Source: RGIG3009 sp964389495 (GTDB lineage: Bacteria > Bacillota > Clostridia > Oscillospirales > Acutalibacteraceae). Taken from it: DNA of 31,295 nt. Under the pieces are notes generated by a model. The model was not told the DNA's origin, ran no database searches, and worked only from the letters and a program-made list of their open reading frames with translations. Of the stretch, positions 22,709-30,412 are shown one piece after another (position 1 is the first letter of the stretch; the number at the start of each line of letters is the position of its first letter). Made by a program: the position numbers and the translations under genes. The DNA is taken from contig CAYMDU010000009.1 of assembly GCA_964389495.1 (NCBI GenBank), forward strand, positions 1 to 31,295, in the 5' to 3' direction.

Positions 22709-23967
22709 CAGTGACGGTGAGCGGGCACACTTTGGCGGGAACGGCAACCGCTCCTGCTTCCAAATCGGTGTTGCATCGCCAGTTGATTTGTGCGGCATTG
22801 GCGGATGGCCCCACGGTGATTGAGGGGATCACGTTGTCGCAGGATATTCAAGCCACGGTGGATTGCTTGCGTTCGTTGGGAGCGTCGATTGCTTTGGAGG
22901 ATACCCGCCTTTCGGTGGTGCCGATTTCCGCGGCCACGCCGGCGGCGGTGCTCAACTGCGGCGAAAGCGGTTCCACATTGCGCTTTTTATTACCGATAGC
23001 GGCCACGTTTGGATCGGCACAGTTTATCGGCCGCGGGCGGTTGGCACAGCGCCCGTTATCGCCTTTGTATGAACTGTTGTGCGAGAACGGGTGCACCCTG
23101 TCGCCGCAGGGCGCTTTCCCATTAATGCTTCACGGCCGTTTGACAGGAAACCGCTTTGTGATTAACGGCGGGGTCAGTTCCCAGTTTATCAGCGGGCTGT
23201 TGCTGGCAGCGCCTTTGTTAAAGCGGGAAGTGACTGTTGAGGTGACAGGCACGGTGGAATCGCGGCCGTATATTGACTTAACATTGGCGGCCATGCGTTC
23301 GTTCGGGGTGGCTGTTGCGGAAACCGGAACCGTGTTTACCGTGCCAGCGGGCAGCCGATACCGTTCGCCCGGCACGGTGACAACCGAAGGAGATTGGTCA
23401 AACGGCGCCTTTTGGTTGGTGGCCGGCGCCATTGCCGCCGATTCCGCACTAACAGTGGCCGGCTTGAACAGTCAATCGTTGCAAGGCGATCGGGCTATTG
23501 CCGCCTTGTTGCGCCAAGCGGGCCTTACGCTCACGCAAACGCCGGCAGGGTTGTCGGTGAGCGGGGTTCCCACGCATCCGCTTGTTGTAGATGCTTCGCA
23601 AATTCCCGATTTGGTACCGATATTGGCCGTGCTGGCAGCGGGTATCCCGGGGCGCAGCGTGATTGGCAATGCGCGGCGACTGCGCCTGAAAGAGAGCGAC
23701 CGCCTAACCAGTGTGTGTGCCATGATAACGGCTTTGGGCGGAACAGCGAAAACGGATGCCGATTCCCTCACGATTGACGGAACCGGTTGTTTGCGCGGAG
23801 GAACGGTGGATGCCTGCAACGATCACCGCATTGCCATGGCGGCAGCGGTGGCGGCGTGCTTGTGCGAAATGCCGGTAACCATTACCGGTGCACAAGCCGT
23901 TCAAAAATCATACCCGTGCTTTTACAAAGAACTTGCGGAAAGGGGGATGACCCTATGTCATCAATGA
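22705..23967 (+). CDS. aroA: 5-enolpyruvylshikimate-3-phosphate synthase
   Basis: This 420-residue two-lobed enzyme adds the enolpyruvyl group of PEP to shikimate 3-phosphate. Motifs in order are APASKSVLHRQLI (substrate-binding Lys20, Ser21, Arg25), LNCGESGSTLRFLLP (PEP/S3P loop), SSQFISGLLLAAP, the catalytic-Asp region ASQIPDLVPILAVLAAG, RLRLKESDRL and NDHRIAMAAAVAAC near the end. It starts at an ATGA overlap with aroB and its stop lies 13 bp inside aroC. The PEP loop has Gly-Glu-Ser-Gly-Ser-Thr rather than the common NAGTA-type loop of E. coli, as in many Clostridia. Whether this affects inhibitor sensitivity cannot be judged from sequence. Confidence 0.96.
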   Translation: MTVTVSGHTLAGTATAPASKSVLHRQLICAALADGPTVIEGITLSQDIQATVDCLRSLGASIALEDTRLSVVPISAATPAAVLNCGESGSTLRFLLPIAATFGSAQFIGRGRLAQRPLSPLYELLCENGCTLSPQGAFPLMLHGRLTGNRFVINGGVSSQFISGLLLAAPLLKREVTVEVTGTVESRPYIDLTLAAMRSFGVAVAETGTVFTVPAGSRYRSPGTVTTEGDWSNGAFWLVAGAIAADSALTVAGLNSQSLQGDRAIAALLRQAGLTLTQTPAGLSVSGVPTHPLVVDASQIPDLVPILAVLAAGIPGRSVIGNARRLRLKESDRLTSVCAMITALGGTAKTDADSLTIDGTGCLRGGTVDACNDHRIAMAAAVAACLCEMPVTITGAQAVQKSYPCFYKELAERGMTLCHQ

Positions 23968-25034
23968 TAGGGCGGACACTGAAACTCAGCATTTTCGGAC
24001 AATCTCACGCCGAAGCGATCGGTGTGGTGATCGACGGATTTCCGGCCGGATTTCGTGTGGACAGCGAAGCGTTGCAGGCCTTTATGGCCCGCCGTGCGCC
24101 GGGGCAGAGCGAGTTTTCCACGCCCCGTAAAGAGGCAGACAAGGTGGAGTTTATCAGCGGCCTGGTAGACGGCGTTACCTGTGGCGCGCCGATTTGTGCC
24201 TGCATTCGCAACACAAATACCCGATCGGCCGACTATCGCGAATTGCGGGATCAACCGCGCCCGTCGCATGCCGACTATCCGGCGGACATTCGCTATGGCG
24301 GAGCCCAAGATGTGCGCGGCGGCGGCCATTTTTCCGGCAGGCTCACAGCGGCGCTGTGCGCGGCCGGCGGTTTGTGCCTGCAATATTTGCAAAAGCAGGG
24401 CATTGCCGTGGGGGCGCACATTGCCGGCATCGGCGGTATTGACGATACGCCTTTTGACCCGGTGGCGGTGACACCGGCTGACTTTCCGCAGGGACTGTTC
24501 CCGGTGTGCCATGCCGAAAAGGGGCAGGCCATGCGGCAACTGATTGAACAAGTGCGTGGCGAAGGTGATTCTATCGGCGGCGTGATTGAGTGTGCCGCGG
24601 TGGGATTGCCGGCCGGCATGGGTGATCCGCTGTTTGACGGACTGGAAAACCGATTGTCCCACATGCTGTTTGGCATTCCGGCGGTGCGTGGCGTGGAATT
24701 TGGAAACGGCTTTGAAGCGGCACGGTTGCGCGGCTCTCAAAACAACGACCCCTACTACGAAGAAAACGGCGTTGTGAAAACGCGCACCAATCATCACGGA
24801 GGCGTTTTGGGCGGGCTAACCACGGGAATGCCGTTGGTGTTCCGCGTGGCGATAAAGCCCACGCCGTCGATTGCACGAGAACAGCAAACATGGAATCGGC
24901 GCACCGGCCAAGTGGAGCCGTTGACCGTTCACGGTCGGCACGACCCGTGTATTGTTCCGCGGGCGGTTCCGTGTGTGGAAGCGGCTTGTGCTGTGGTTTT
25001 GTGCGACGAATGGCTGTCGCGCTCCCACGGCTGA
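23955..25034 (+). CDS. aroC: Chorismate synthase
   Basis: This 359-residue FMN-dependent enzyme eliminates phosphate from EPSP to give chorismate, the branch point of aromatic synthesis. Motifs are the start-proximal LKLSIFGQSHAEAIGVVIDG, the RPSHADYPADIRYG segment, RGGGHFSGRLTAALCAAG, RGEGDSIGGVIECAAVGLPAG and the NHHGGVLGGLTTGMPLVFRVA signature, followed by RHDPCIVPRAVPCVEAA. The ATG at 23955 is chosen because GAAAGGGGG (23939-23947) lies 7 nt upstream; a second ATG at 23964 is possible. The start lies within the last codons of aroA. The next gene, pheA, has its own AAAGGAGG. The flavin reductase it may need is not encoded nearby. Confidence 0.96.
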   Translation: MSSMIGRTLKLSIFGQSHAEAIGVVIDGFPAGFRVDSEALQAFMARRAPGQSEFSTPRKEADKVEFISGLVDGVTCGAPICACIRNTNTRSADYRELRDQPRPSHADYPADIRYGGAQDVRGGGHFSGRLTAALCAAGGLCLQYLQKQGIAVGAHIAGIGGIDDTPFDPVAVTPADFPQGLFPVCHAEKGQAMRQLIEQVRGEGDSIGGVIECAAVGLPAGMGDPLFDGLENRLSHMLFGIPAVRGVEFGNGFEAARLRGSQNNDPYYEENGVVKTRTNHHGGVLGGLTTGMPLVFRVAIKPTPSIAREQQTWNRRTGQVEPLTVHGRHDPCIVPRAVPCVEAACAVVLCDEWLSRSHG

Positions 25035-25054
25035 CATAAAGGAGGAAATACACA

Positions 25055-26197
25055 ATGGAATTGGAAGAATTGCGAAAAGAAATTGACGGCATCGACGAGG
25101 AGTTGGTGCGCCTTTTTGTGAAGCGCATGGGCGTGTCGGCACAGGTGGCCGATTACAAAAAAAGCCAAGGCCGAGCGGTTCAAGATCCGTCGCGTGAAAG
25201 GCAACTGTTGGAGCGGGTGTCGGATTTGGCCGGTGAAGAATTGGAATCCCAAACACGGGTGCTCTACAATTTGATTATGAGCCTGAGCCGCTCCTATCAA
25301 AATCACCGGCTGGGGTTCGACGGAGCCTTGCTGGACACCATACGGGCGGGAATTCGCGAAACAGCGCCGGTGTTCCCGGAACGGGCATTCGTAGCTTGTC
25401 AAGGTGTGGAAGGTGCGTATTCGCAACTGGCTTGTGACAAGCTGTTTTCGGCAGCCAACATTATGTATTTGAACTCATTTGAGGGTGTGTTCAACGCCGT
25501 GGATCAAGGCCTGTGCCACTATGGAATTTTGCCGTTGGAAAACAGTTCGGCCGGTTCGGTGAATCAAATATACGATTTGATGTTCAAATATCATTTCCAT
25601 ATTGTGCGCAGCACGCGGCTGCACATCTCGCATGTGTTGCTGGCACCCAAAGGAACGGCATTGGCCGATGTGCGTGAAATTTATTCGCACGAGCAGGCGC
25701 TTCAACAGTGCAGCGGGTTTTTGCAAGGCCTGAAAAATGTGAAAATTCATGTGTGCGAAAATACGGCCATGGCGGCCAAAGCGGTTGCCGAAAGCGGTAG
25801 AACCGATGTGGCGGCCATTTCTTCCGAATCGTGTGCCGCACTGTACGGCTTGACTGTTTTGGAGGAGTCCCTGCCCAATGTAGGAAACAATTACACCCGG
25901 TTTATTTGCATTGCCAAGCCGCTGGAAATCTATCCCGGTGCCAACCGCACCAGCCTGATGCTGGTGTTGCCGCACAAGCCCGGCGCTTTGCACAGCATTT
26001 TGTCCAAATTCTATTCGCTGGGAATTAACTTGCTCAAACTGGAAAGTCGCCCCATTCCCGGCCGGGATTTTGAATTCATGTTTTATTTCGATATCGAGGT
26101 GTCGGTGTATTCCGAATCGTTTGAAAATCTGTTGTCGCAGTTGCAGGCAGAGTCGGATAAATTCCAATATCTCGGCAGCTACACCGAGGTTGTGTGA
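25055..26197 (+). CDS. pheA: Bifunctional chorismate mutase/prephenate dehydratase
   Basis: This is a 380-residue three-part protein. Residues 1-90 are an AroQ-type chorismate mutase (MELEELRKEIDGIDEELVRL, VADYKKSQG). About 105-285 is the prephenate dehydratase domain (ACQGVEGAYSQLACDKL, YGILPLENSSAGSVNQIYDL, and the catalytic-region YTRFICIAK). About 295-380 is an ACT domain with PHKPGALHSILSKF and the phenylalanine-binding ESRP motif (LLKLESRPIPGR). It converts chorismate via prephenate to phenylpyruvate and is expected to be inhibited by Phe through ACT. The chorismate mutase part also feeds prephenate to TyrA, which has no mutase domain. The ATG at 25055 is 8 nt after AAAGGAGG; the TGA stop overlaps the next start (TGATG). 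Confidence 0.96.
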   Translation: MELEELRKEIDGIDEELVRLFVKRMGVSAQVADYKKSQGRAVQDPSRERQLLERVSDLAGEELESQTRVLYNLIMSLSRSYQNHRLGFDGALLDTIRAGIRETAPVFPERAFVACQGVEGAYSQLACDKLFSAANIMYLNSFEGVFNAVDQGLCHYGILPLENSSAGSVNQIYDLMFKYHFHIVRSTRLHISHVLLAPKGTALADVREIYSHEQALQQCSGFLQGLKNVKIHVCENTAMAAKAVAESGRTDVAAISSESCAALYGLTVLEESLPNVGNNYTRFICIAKPLEIYPGANRTSLMLVLPHKPGALHSILSKFYSLGINLLKLESRPIPGRDFEFMFYFDIEVSVYSESFENLLSQLQAESDKFQYLGSYTEVV

Positions 26198-27423
26198 TGG
26201 AACGGTTTGGGCTGTTGGGGGAACACCTGGGGCACAGTTTGTCGCCTCAAATTCACCGCTTTTTCGGGGACTATCCTTACGAGTTAATAGAAAAGCAACC
26301 CGAGGAACTGAAAGCCTTTTTTCACCGGCCGGCATACCGGGCCGTCAATGTCACCATCCCCTATAAGAAAGCGGTGATTCCGTTTTGTGATGTGCTGGAC
26401 GAAACGGCACGGCGCATAGGCAGTGTGAACACCGTTTGCTTTGACGGGGATGCCATACGGGGCTACAACACCGATTATGCGGGATTTCGGTATTTGTTGG
26501 AGAGCAATGCTGTTCCGGTGAAAGGACGCAAAGCGTTGGTGTTGGGCAGCGGCGGTTCTTCGGTTACCGCTTGTTGCGTGTTGCGGGATATGGAGGCCGG
26601 CGAGGTGGTGGTGATTTCCCGTTCGGGCGAGAATCACTACGGCAATTTGCATCGCCATGCCGATGCACAACTTATTGTGAATACCACGCCTGTGGGAATG
26701 TTTCCGCACAACCTGCAAGCGCCGGTGTCCCTGGCCGGGTTTCCGCAATGCGAAGCGGTGGTGGACATCATTTATAATCCCCTGAAAACGCAGTTGCTGA
26801 TGGAAGCGGAAGCCAAGGGGCTGTTAGCGGTCAACGGAATGACCATGCTGGTGGCACAGGGAAAATGCGCAGCGGAGTTGTTTTTGAAGCAGCCCATTGC
26901 CAACACGGTGGTGCAATCGGCAGTGCAGGCCATGAATCGCCGGTTTTCCGGTGTGGTGCTGGTGGGAATGCCCGGCTGCGGAAAAAGCACCGTGGGCCGC
27001 TTGCTGGCCAAGGCACTTAATCGGCCGTTTGTGGACACCGATTCTCAAATTGAACAGCGGCTGGGAACCGCTATTCCCGACTACATTGCTCGTTGCGGGG
27101 AAGCTGCGTTTCGCGATTGCGAGGAGCAGGTGGTGGCCGAAATCGGCAAGCAGTTGGGACAGGTGGTTGCCACCGGCGGTGGGGCGGTGTTGCGGCAAAC
27201 CAACCGATTGGCTTTGCGGCAAAACGCCATCGTGGTGTTTTTGGAGCGTCCGCTGAACGAGTTGGCAACGGCGGGGCGGCCTCTTTCGCGCGGGGGAGCG
27301 GCGCTGGAAGCGCTGTATGAGCAGCGGTTGCCGCTCTACCGAGAAACGGCCGACTTGGCGATAGCGGTGGAAAAGGATCCGGCGAGTACCTGCCGCCGCA
27401 TTTTGGAGGTGCTACAACAATGA
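26197..27423 (+). CDS. aroE-aroK: Shikimate dehydrogenase/shikimate kinase fusion
   Basis: This is a 408-residue fusion of two consecutive pathway enzymes. Residues 1-245 are a compact AroE: GHSLSPQIHR (12-21), NVTIPYKKAV with the catalytic Lys (57/58), YNTDYAGF with Asp93, the NADP-binding loop LGSGGSSVTACC and the LVAQGKCAAELF Gln221. Residues 250-408 are AroK: Walker A GMPGCGKST (257-265), FVDTDSQIE, FRDCEEQVV, TGGGAVL, lid RPLSRGG and RLPLYRETADL. Every hallmark residue I can name for both halves is present. It reduces 3-dehydroshikimate and then phosphorylates the shikimate. The AroE half is short (about 245 against a usual 270-285 residues). The start is ATG 26197, one base into the pheA stop codon. 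aroQ overlaps its end by 4 bp. Confidence 0.94.
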   Translation: MERFGLLGEHLGHSLSPQIHRFFGDYPYELIEKQPEELKAFFHRPAYRAVNVTIPYKKAVIPFCDVLDETARRIGSVNTVCFDGDAIRGYNTDYAGFRYLLESNAVPVKGRKALVLGSGGSSVTACCVLRDMEAGEVVVISRSGENHYGNLHRHADAQLIVNTTPVGMFPHNLQAPVSLAGFPQCEAVVDIIYNPLKTQLLMEAEAKGLLAVNGMTMLVAQGKCAAELFLKQPIANTVVQSAVQAMNRRFSGVVLVGMPGCGKSTVGRLLAKALNRPFVDTDSQIEQRLGTAIPDYIARCGEAAFRDCEEQVVAEIGKQLGQVVATGGGAVLRQTNRLALRQNAIVVFLERPLNELATAGRPLSRGGAALEALYEQRLPLYRETADLAIAVEKDPASTCRRILEVLQQ

Positions 27424-27848
27424 CTGTTTTAATTATCAACGGGCCGAATTTGAATATGTTGGGAATTCGGGAACCGGCTATCTATGGAGAAAGAACATAC
27501 GAGGCACTGGTTGGTATGATGACCGAGTATGCGGCAGAGCACGCGGTGAATGTGCGATTTTTCCAATCCAACCACGAAGGCGCGATTGTGGATGCGATAC
27601 AGCAAGCGTATTTTGACGGCGTTGATGGCATAATCATCAATCCGGCCGCCTACACGCACACCAGTATTGCCATTTTGGATGCACTCAAAGCGGTGGCGAT
27701 TCCCACGGTGGAGGTTCATTTGTCCGATATTCAAAGCCGGGATGCGTTCCGTCGCCATTCCTTTATCAGCGCGGTGTGTGTGGCAACCATATGCGGCAAA
27801 GGCTTTGACGGGTACCGCGAAGCCTTGGATATACTATTAAATAGGTAA
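27420..27848 (+). CDS. aroQ: 3-dehydroquinate dehydratase, type II
   Basis: This 142-residue protein is the usual size for a type II dehydroquinase, which removes water from 3-dehydroquinate to give 3-dehydroshikimate. Motifs are IINGPNLNMLGIREPAIYG (4-22) with the catalytic Arg and Tyr, FFQSNHEGAIVDAIQ, INPAAYTHTS with the catalytic-region Asn and His, and VEVHLSDIQSRDAFRRHSF. It is the last gene of the operon, starting in an ATGA overlap with the aroE-aroK fusion. A plausible terminator follows 12 nt after its stop. With it, the operon contains all seven steps from DAHP to chorismate. Confidence 0.96.
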   Translation: MTVLIINGPNLNMLGIREPAIYGERTYEALVGMMTEYAAEHAVNVRFFQSNHEGAIVDAIQQAYFDGVDGIIINPAAYTHTSIAILDALKAVAIPTVEVHLSDIQSRDAFRRHSFISAVCVATICGKGFDGYREALDILLNR

Positions 27849-27860
27849 TAAAAAGCAAGC

Positions 27861-27891
27861 GCGCGCAGACAGTCCTGTCGGCGGGCGTTTT
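27861..27891 (+). terminator. Terminator of the aro operon (imperfect stem)
   Basis: GCGCGCAGACA (27861-27871) pairs with TGTCGGCGGGC (27876-27886) with two mismatches around the loop GTCC. A G and a run of four T (27888-27891) then a T-rich stretch follow. It sits at the expected place between aroQ and the S10 operon promoter, but the stem imperfections lower confidence. Confidence 0.65.
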
Positions 27892-27939
27892 CTGTTGTTG
27901 GGGTCGACAAAAAATTTTTAAAAAAATTGAAAAAAGGGC

Positions 27940-27968
27940 TTGATTTTTCCGGGCGTTTGCAGTACAAT
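27940..27968 (+). promoter_or_regulatory. Promoter of the S10 ribosomal protein operon
   Basis: TTGATT (27940-27945), a 17-bp spacer and TACAAT (27963-27968), preceded by a long A/T-rich tract (27908-27936) that could act as an UP element, as expected for a highly expressed ribosomal protein operon. Predicted transcription start is near 27975, giving a ~350-nt leader before rpsJ. Confidence 0.8.
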
Positions 27969-27974
27969 ATCAAG

Positions 27975-28329
27975 GCATGATTATGGAAAGTAGGGCATTC
28001 TGCGCCCTTTTTCCGACATGCGGGACTGCACAACATGCGATGACGCGGGAGGTTGCGGCCAGCAACGGCCGGTTTTTCCGCCGAGCAAGTCCGATTTTAA
28101 ACCGGGCGACAGGAACAGCTGTAAGAGTCAAATCATAGGGGCGTGAAGTTGCACACGCCTTGCGTGCTTGCGGCGCAGATTTGGCACAGTCTTTCAAGAC
28201 GCTTACATCGCACCCGGCGCTTGGACCCAACAAGCTCCGGTTTTAAAAAGGCCGATGTGGGAACACACGGCAGAGTGTGCGGTTTTGGCGTCGCCCGCCA
28301 ACGAAACAACATTAAGGAGGCGTTTTTCA
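27975..28329 (+). other. Long structured leader of the S10 operon
   Basis: This is a non-coding 5' leader of about 355 nt. Several stems are visible. GGAAAG-AGGGC (27985-27996) pairs with GCCCTTTTTCC (28004-28014). CGGCC (28056-28060) pairs with GGCCG (28067-28071) followed by GTTTTT (28072-28077), overlapping an exclusive alternative GTTGC (28052-28056) with GCAAC (28062-28066). GGCGTG (28140-28145) pairs with CACGCC (28154-28159). The paired alternatives next to a T tract suggest an attenuator, perhaps ribosomal-protein controlled, but I do not recognise a described r-protein leader. An open frame runs in from 28168 to rpsJ, but it has no ribosome binding site or family likeness and is not called. 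Confidence 0.5.
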
Positions 28330-28641
28330 GTGGCAGTCAAAGAAAAGATCCGTATTCGTATCAAGGGGTACGATCATCAGCTGGTGGATCAGTCCGCCGA
28401 GAAGATTGTAGAGACCGCTCGCCGCACCGGCGCTCGCGTGTCTGGCCCCGTGCCGCTCCCCACGGAGAAGGAAGTCGTTACCATTCTGCGTGCCGTGCAC
28501 AAATACAAGGATTCTCGCGAACAGTTTGAATCCCGCACGCACAAGCGTTTGATCGACATCCTGCGGCCCTCGAACAAAACGGTCGAGGCTCTTATGGGCC
28601 TTGAACTCCCCGCTGGCGTGGAAATCGAAATCAAACTGTAA
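28330..28641 (+). CDS. rpsJ: 30S ribosomal protein S10
   Basis: This 103-residue protein is of standard length. Hallmarks are IRIRIKGYDHQLVDQSAEKIVETA, the SGPVPLPTEKEVVTILRAVH loop and the long extended segment SREQFESRTHKRLIDI. S10 sits in the 30S head and also takes part in transcription antitermination with NusB. The start is GTG at 28330, 9 nt after AAGGAGG (28314-28320), giving MAVKEKIRIR. It is the first gene of the S10 operon, as in most bacteria, and follows the long structured leader. An intergenic stem-loop separates it from rplC. Confidence 0.97.
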   Translation: MAVKEKIRIRIKGYDHQLVDQSAEKIVETARRTGARVSGPVPLPTEKEVVTILRAVHKYKDSREQFESRTHKRLIDILRPSNKTVEALMGLELPAGVEIEIKL

Positions 28642-28654
28642 TGCCGGTTTGACA

Positions 28655-28720
28655 GAGGAAATTTCCTCGGTTCCGTTTCAGCGAGGTCATGTTCCCACCG
28701 GCGGGTTCGCCGGAAGGAAC
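28655..28720 (+). other. Stem-loops between rpsJ and rplC
   Basis: GAGGAAATTTCCTC (28655-28668) is a perfect 14-bp palindrome. Further on, GTTCC (28691-28695) plus CCGGCG (28698-28703) pair with CGCCGG (28708-28713) plus GGAAC (28716-28720) around a GGTT loop, an 11-bp stem with a small internal loop. Neither is followed by a T tract, so processing or mRNA stability is likelier than termination. Confidence 0.55.
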
Positions 28721-28743
28721 CAATAACCAAGGAGGTATAGACA

Positions 28744-29376
28744 ATGCAAAAAGGCATCATCGGCAAGAAAATCGGCATGACGCAGATTTTCGACGAAAAA
28801 GGCAATGTCGTTCCGGTCACGGTTATCGAAGCCGGTCCGTGCGTCGTTGTCCAAAAGAAAACAGTCGAAAACGACGGCTACACCGCAGTGCAGCTCGGTT
28901 TCGGCGATGTAAAGGTTGACAAAGTCAACAAGCCCATGAAAGGCCATTTCGGCAAGGCGGACGTGGCGCCCAAGAAAACGCTGCGCGAGTTCCGTTTTGA
29001 CGATTGCGGTGCCTACAATGTGGGCGACATTGTAAAAGCGGATGCGTTTGCAAGCGGCGACGCGGTGGACGTTGTCGGCGTGAGCAAGGGCAAAGGCTAT
29101 GCCGGCGCTATCAAGCGCTGGAACCACAGCCGCCTGAAAGAAAGCCACGGCACGGGCCCGGTTGCCCGCCATGCCGGTTCTCTGGGTGCTTGTTCCTCTC
29201 CTTCCCGCGTGTATAAGGGAATGAAGGGTGCCGGTCACTTGGGTGCCGAGCGCGTGACTGTTCAGAACTTGAAGGTTGTGAAGGTCGACACGGAGAACAA
29301 TCTGATTGCTATTAAGGGCGCGGTTCCCGGCCCTCGCGGCGGCTTGATTTTGATCTCCGATTCCGTGAAAGCGTAA
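28744..29376 (+). CDS. rplC: 50S ribosomal protein L3
   Basis: This 210-residue protein begins MQKGIIGKKIGMTQIFDEKG and contains the family signature around VSKGKGYAGAIKRW, SHGTGPVARHAGSLGACSSPSRV, and KGMKGAGHLGAERVTVQNL. L3 binds near the 3' end of 23S rRNA and is an early assembly protein whose long loop reaches the peptidyl transferase centre. The ATG at 28744 follows AAGGAGGTATAGACA. It keeps the standard S10-operon order, with rplD 17 nt downstream. Confidence 0.97.
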   Translation: MQKGIIGKKIGMTQIFDEKGNVVPVTVIEAGPCVVVQKKTVENDGYTAVQLGFGDVKVDKVNKPMKGHFGKADVAPKKTLREFRFDDCGAYNVGDIVKADAFASGDAVDVVGVSKGKGYAGAIKRWNHSRLKESHGTGPVARHAGSLGACSSPSRVYKGMKGAGHLGAERVTVQNLKVVKVDTENNLIAIKGAVPGPRGGLILISDSVKA

Positions 29377-29393
29377 GAGAGGAGGAAGTTATC

Positions 29394-30017
29394 ATGGCAA
29401 CTGTTTCTACTTTTGATATGGCCGGCAAGCAAACCGGTACGATGGAACTGGCCGATACCGTTTTCGGCATTGCTCCCAACGCCACCGTTATGCACAGCGC
29501 CGTTGTCAACTATCTTGCTAATCAGCGCCAGGGCACTCAGTCCACTCTTACCCGTTCCGAGGTGAGCGGCGGTGGCCGTAAACCTTGGAGGCAAAAGGGC
29601 ACCGGCCACGCTCGCCAGGGCTCCACGCGTGCTCCTCAGTGGACACACGGCGGTATTGCTCTCGGCCCGAAGCCGCGCGATTACAGCTATGTGCTGCCGA
29701 AGAAAGTTCGTCGCCTGGCTTTGAAGTCGGCGCTTTCTTCCAAGGTGATCAGCGGCGACATGCTGGTGCTGGATGAATTGGCACTGGAAACCATTCGCAC
29801 CAAGACGGTTGTTGATATGCTGAAAGCGCTCAACGCCAAGAAAAAGGTGCTGCTGGTTCTTCCCGAAAAGGACGACAAAGCAGTTTTGTCTGCCCGCAAC
29901 ATTCCCGGTGTGAAGACCACGCTGGTCAACACATTGAATGTATACGATATTCTGAACTGCGACACCTTTGTTGTGGTGAAGGATGCCGTTGCTAAGATTG
30001 AGGAGGTGTACGCATAA
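29394..30017 (+). CDS. rplD: 50S ribosomal protein L4
   Basis: This 207-residue protein has the L4 layout: an N-terminal globular part, the extended tunnel loop with GGGRKPWRQKGTGHARQGSTRAP (around 61-85), and the C-terminal alpha/beta domain (VRRLALKSALSSKV, KKVLLVLPEKD). L4 lines the peptide exit tunnel; in E. coli it also represses its own operon. Start ATG 29394 follows GAGGAGGAAGTTATC. Its stop codon TAA shares one base with the rplW start, so the two are translationally coupled. Confidence 0.97.
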   Translation: MATVSTFDMAGKQTGTMELADTVFGIAPNATVMHSAVVNYLANQRQGTQSTLTRSEVSGGGRKPWRQKGTGHARQGSTRAPQWTHGGIALGPKPRDYSYVLPKKVRRLALKSALSSKVISGDMLVLDELALETIRTKTVVDMLKALNAKKKVLLVLPEKDDKAVLSARNIPGVKTTLVNTLNVYDILNCDTFVVVKDAVAKIEEVYA

Positions 30018-30307
30018 TGAACGCCCGTGACATTATTCTGGCGCCTGTCATTACGGAAAAGGCGGTGGCTATGCTGCCGGAAAAGAAGTACACCTTCCGT
30101 GTGGATGATCGCGCTAACAAAATTGAGATTGCCAAGGCTGTGGAAGAAATCTTCGGCGTGAAAGTCGCCAAGGTAAACACCATCAGCATGAAAGGGCATC
30201 TTCGCCGCATGGGTCGGCACGAAGGCTACACTTCCGATTGGAAGAAAGCCGTTGTGACGCTGACGCCCGACTCCAAGACCATTGAGTTCTTCGACGGCAT
30301 GTTCTAA
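30017..30307 (+). CDS. rplW: 50S ribosomal protein L23
   Basis: This 96-residue protein begins MNARDIILAPVITEKAVAML and carries YTFRVDDRANKIEIAKAVEEIFGVKVAKVNT, the typical L23 core, then KGHLRRMGRHEGYTSDWKKAVVTL. L23 sits at the tunnel exit and docks trigger factor and SRP. Its ATG overlaps the rplD stop by one base, with AGGAGG (30001-30006) 10 nt upstream. A roughly 105-nt gap with a strong stem-loop separates it from rplB. Confidence 0.97.
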   Translation: MNARDIILAPVITEKAVAMLPEKKYTFRVDDRANKIEIAKAVEEIFGVKVAKVNTISMKGHLRRMGRHEGYTSDWKKAVVTLTPDSKTIEFFDGMF

Positions 30308-30344
30308 TCAAGGGTCGAACGAAAACAAGGGTTCGGCAATGTAT

Positions 30345-30382
30345 GGGGCACACCTCCCGCGGGGAGGAAGCGGCCGTGCCCC
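30345..30382 (+). other. Strong stem-loop between rplW and rplB
   Basis: GGGGCAC (30345-30351) pairs with GTGCCCC (30376-30382). Inside it CCTCCC (30353-30358) pairs with GGGAGG (30362-30367) around a GCG loop, leaving an unpaired bulge at 30368-30375. No T tract follows, so it is not a terminator; it may be an RNA-processing or regulatory element that adjusts expression of rplB and downstream genes. Confidence 0.6.
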
Positions 30383-30412
30383 GCTAAGCCAAGAAATAGG
30401 AGAGTGAATCAA

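Noticed and set aside
28168..28329. Open frame continuing upstream of rpsJ
   Set aside because: It lies in the structured leader, has no ribosome binding site and no S10 likeness. S10 starts at GTG 28330 with a good Shine-Dalgarno sequence and standard length.
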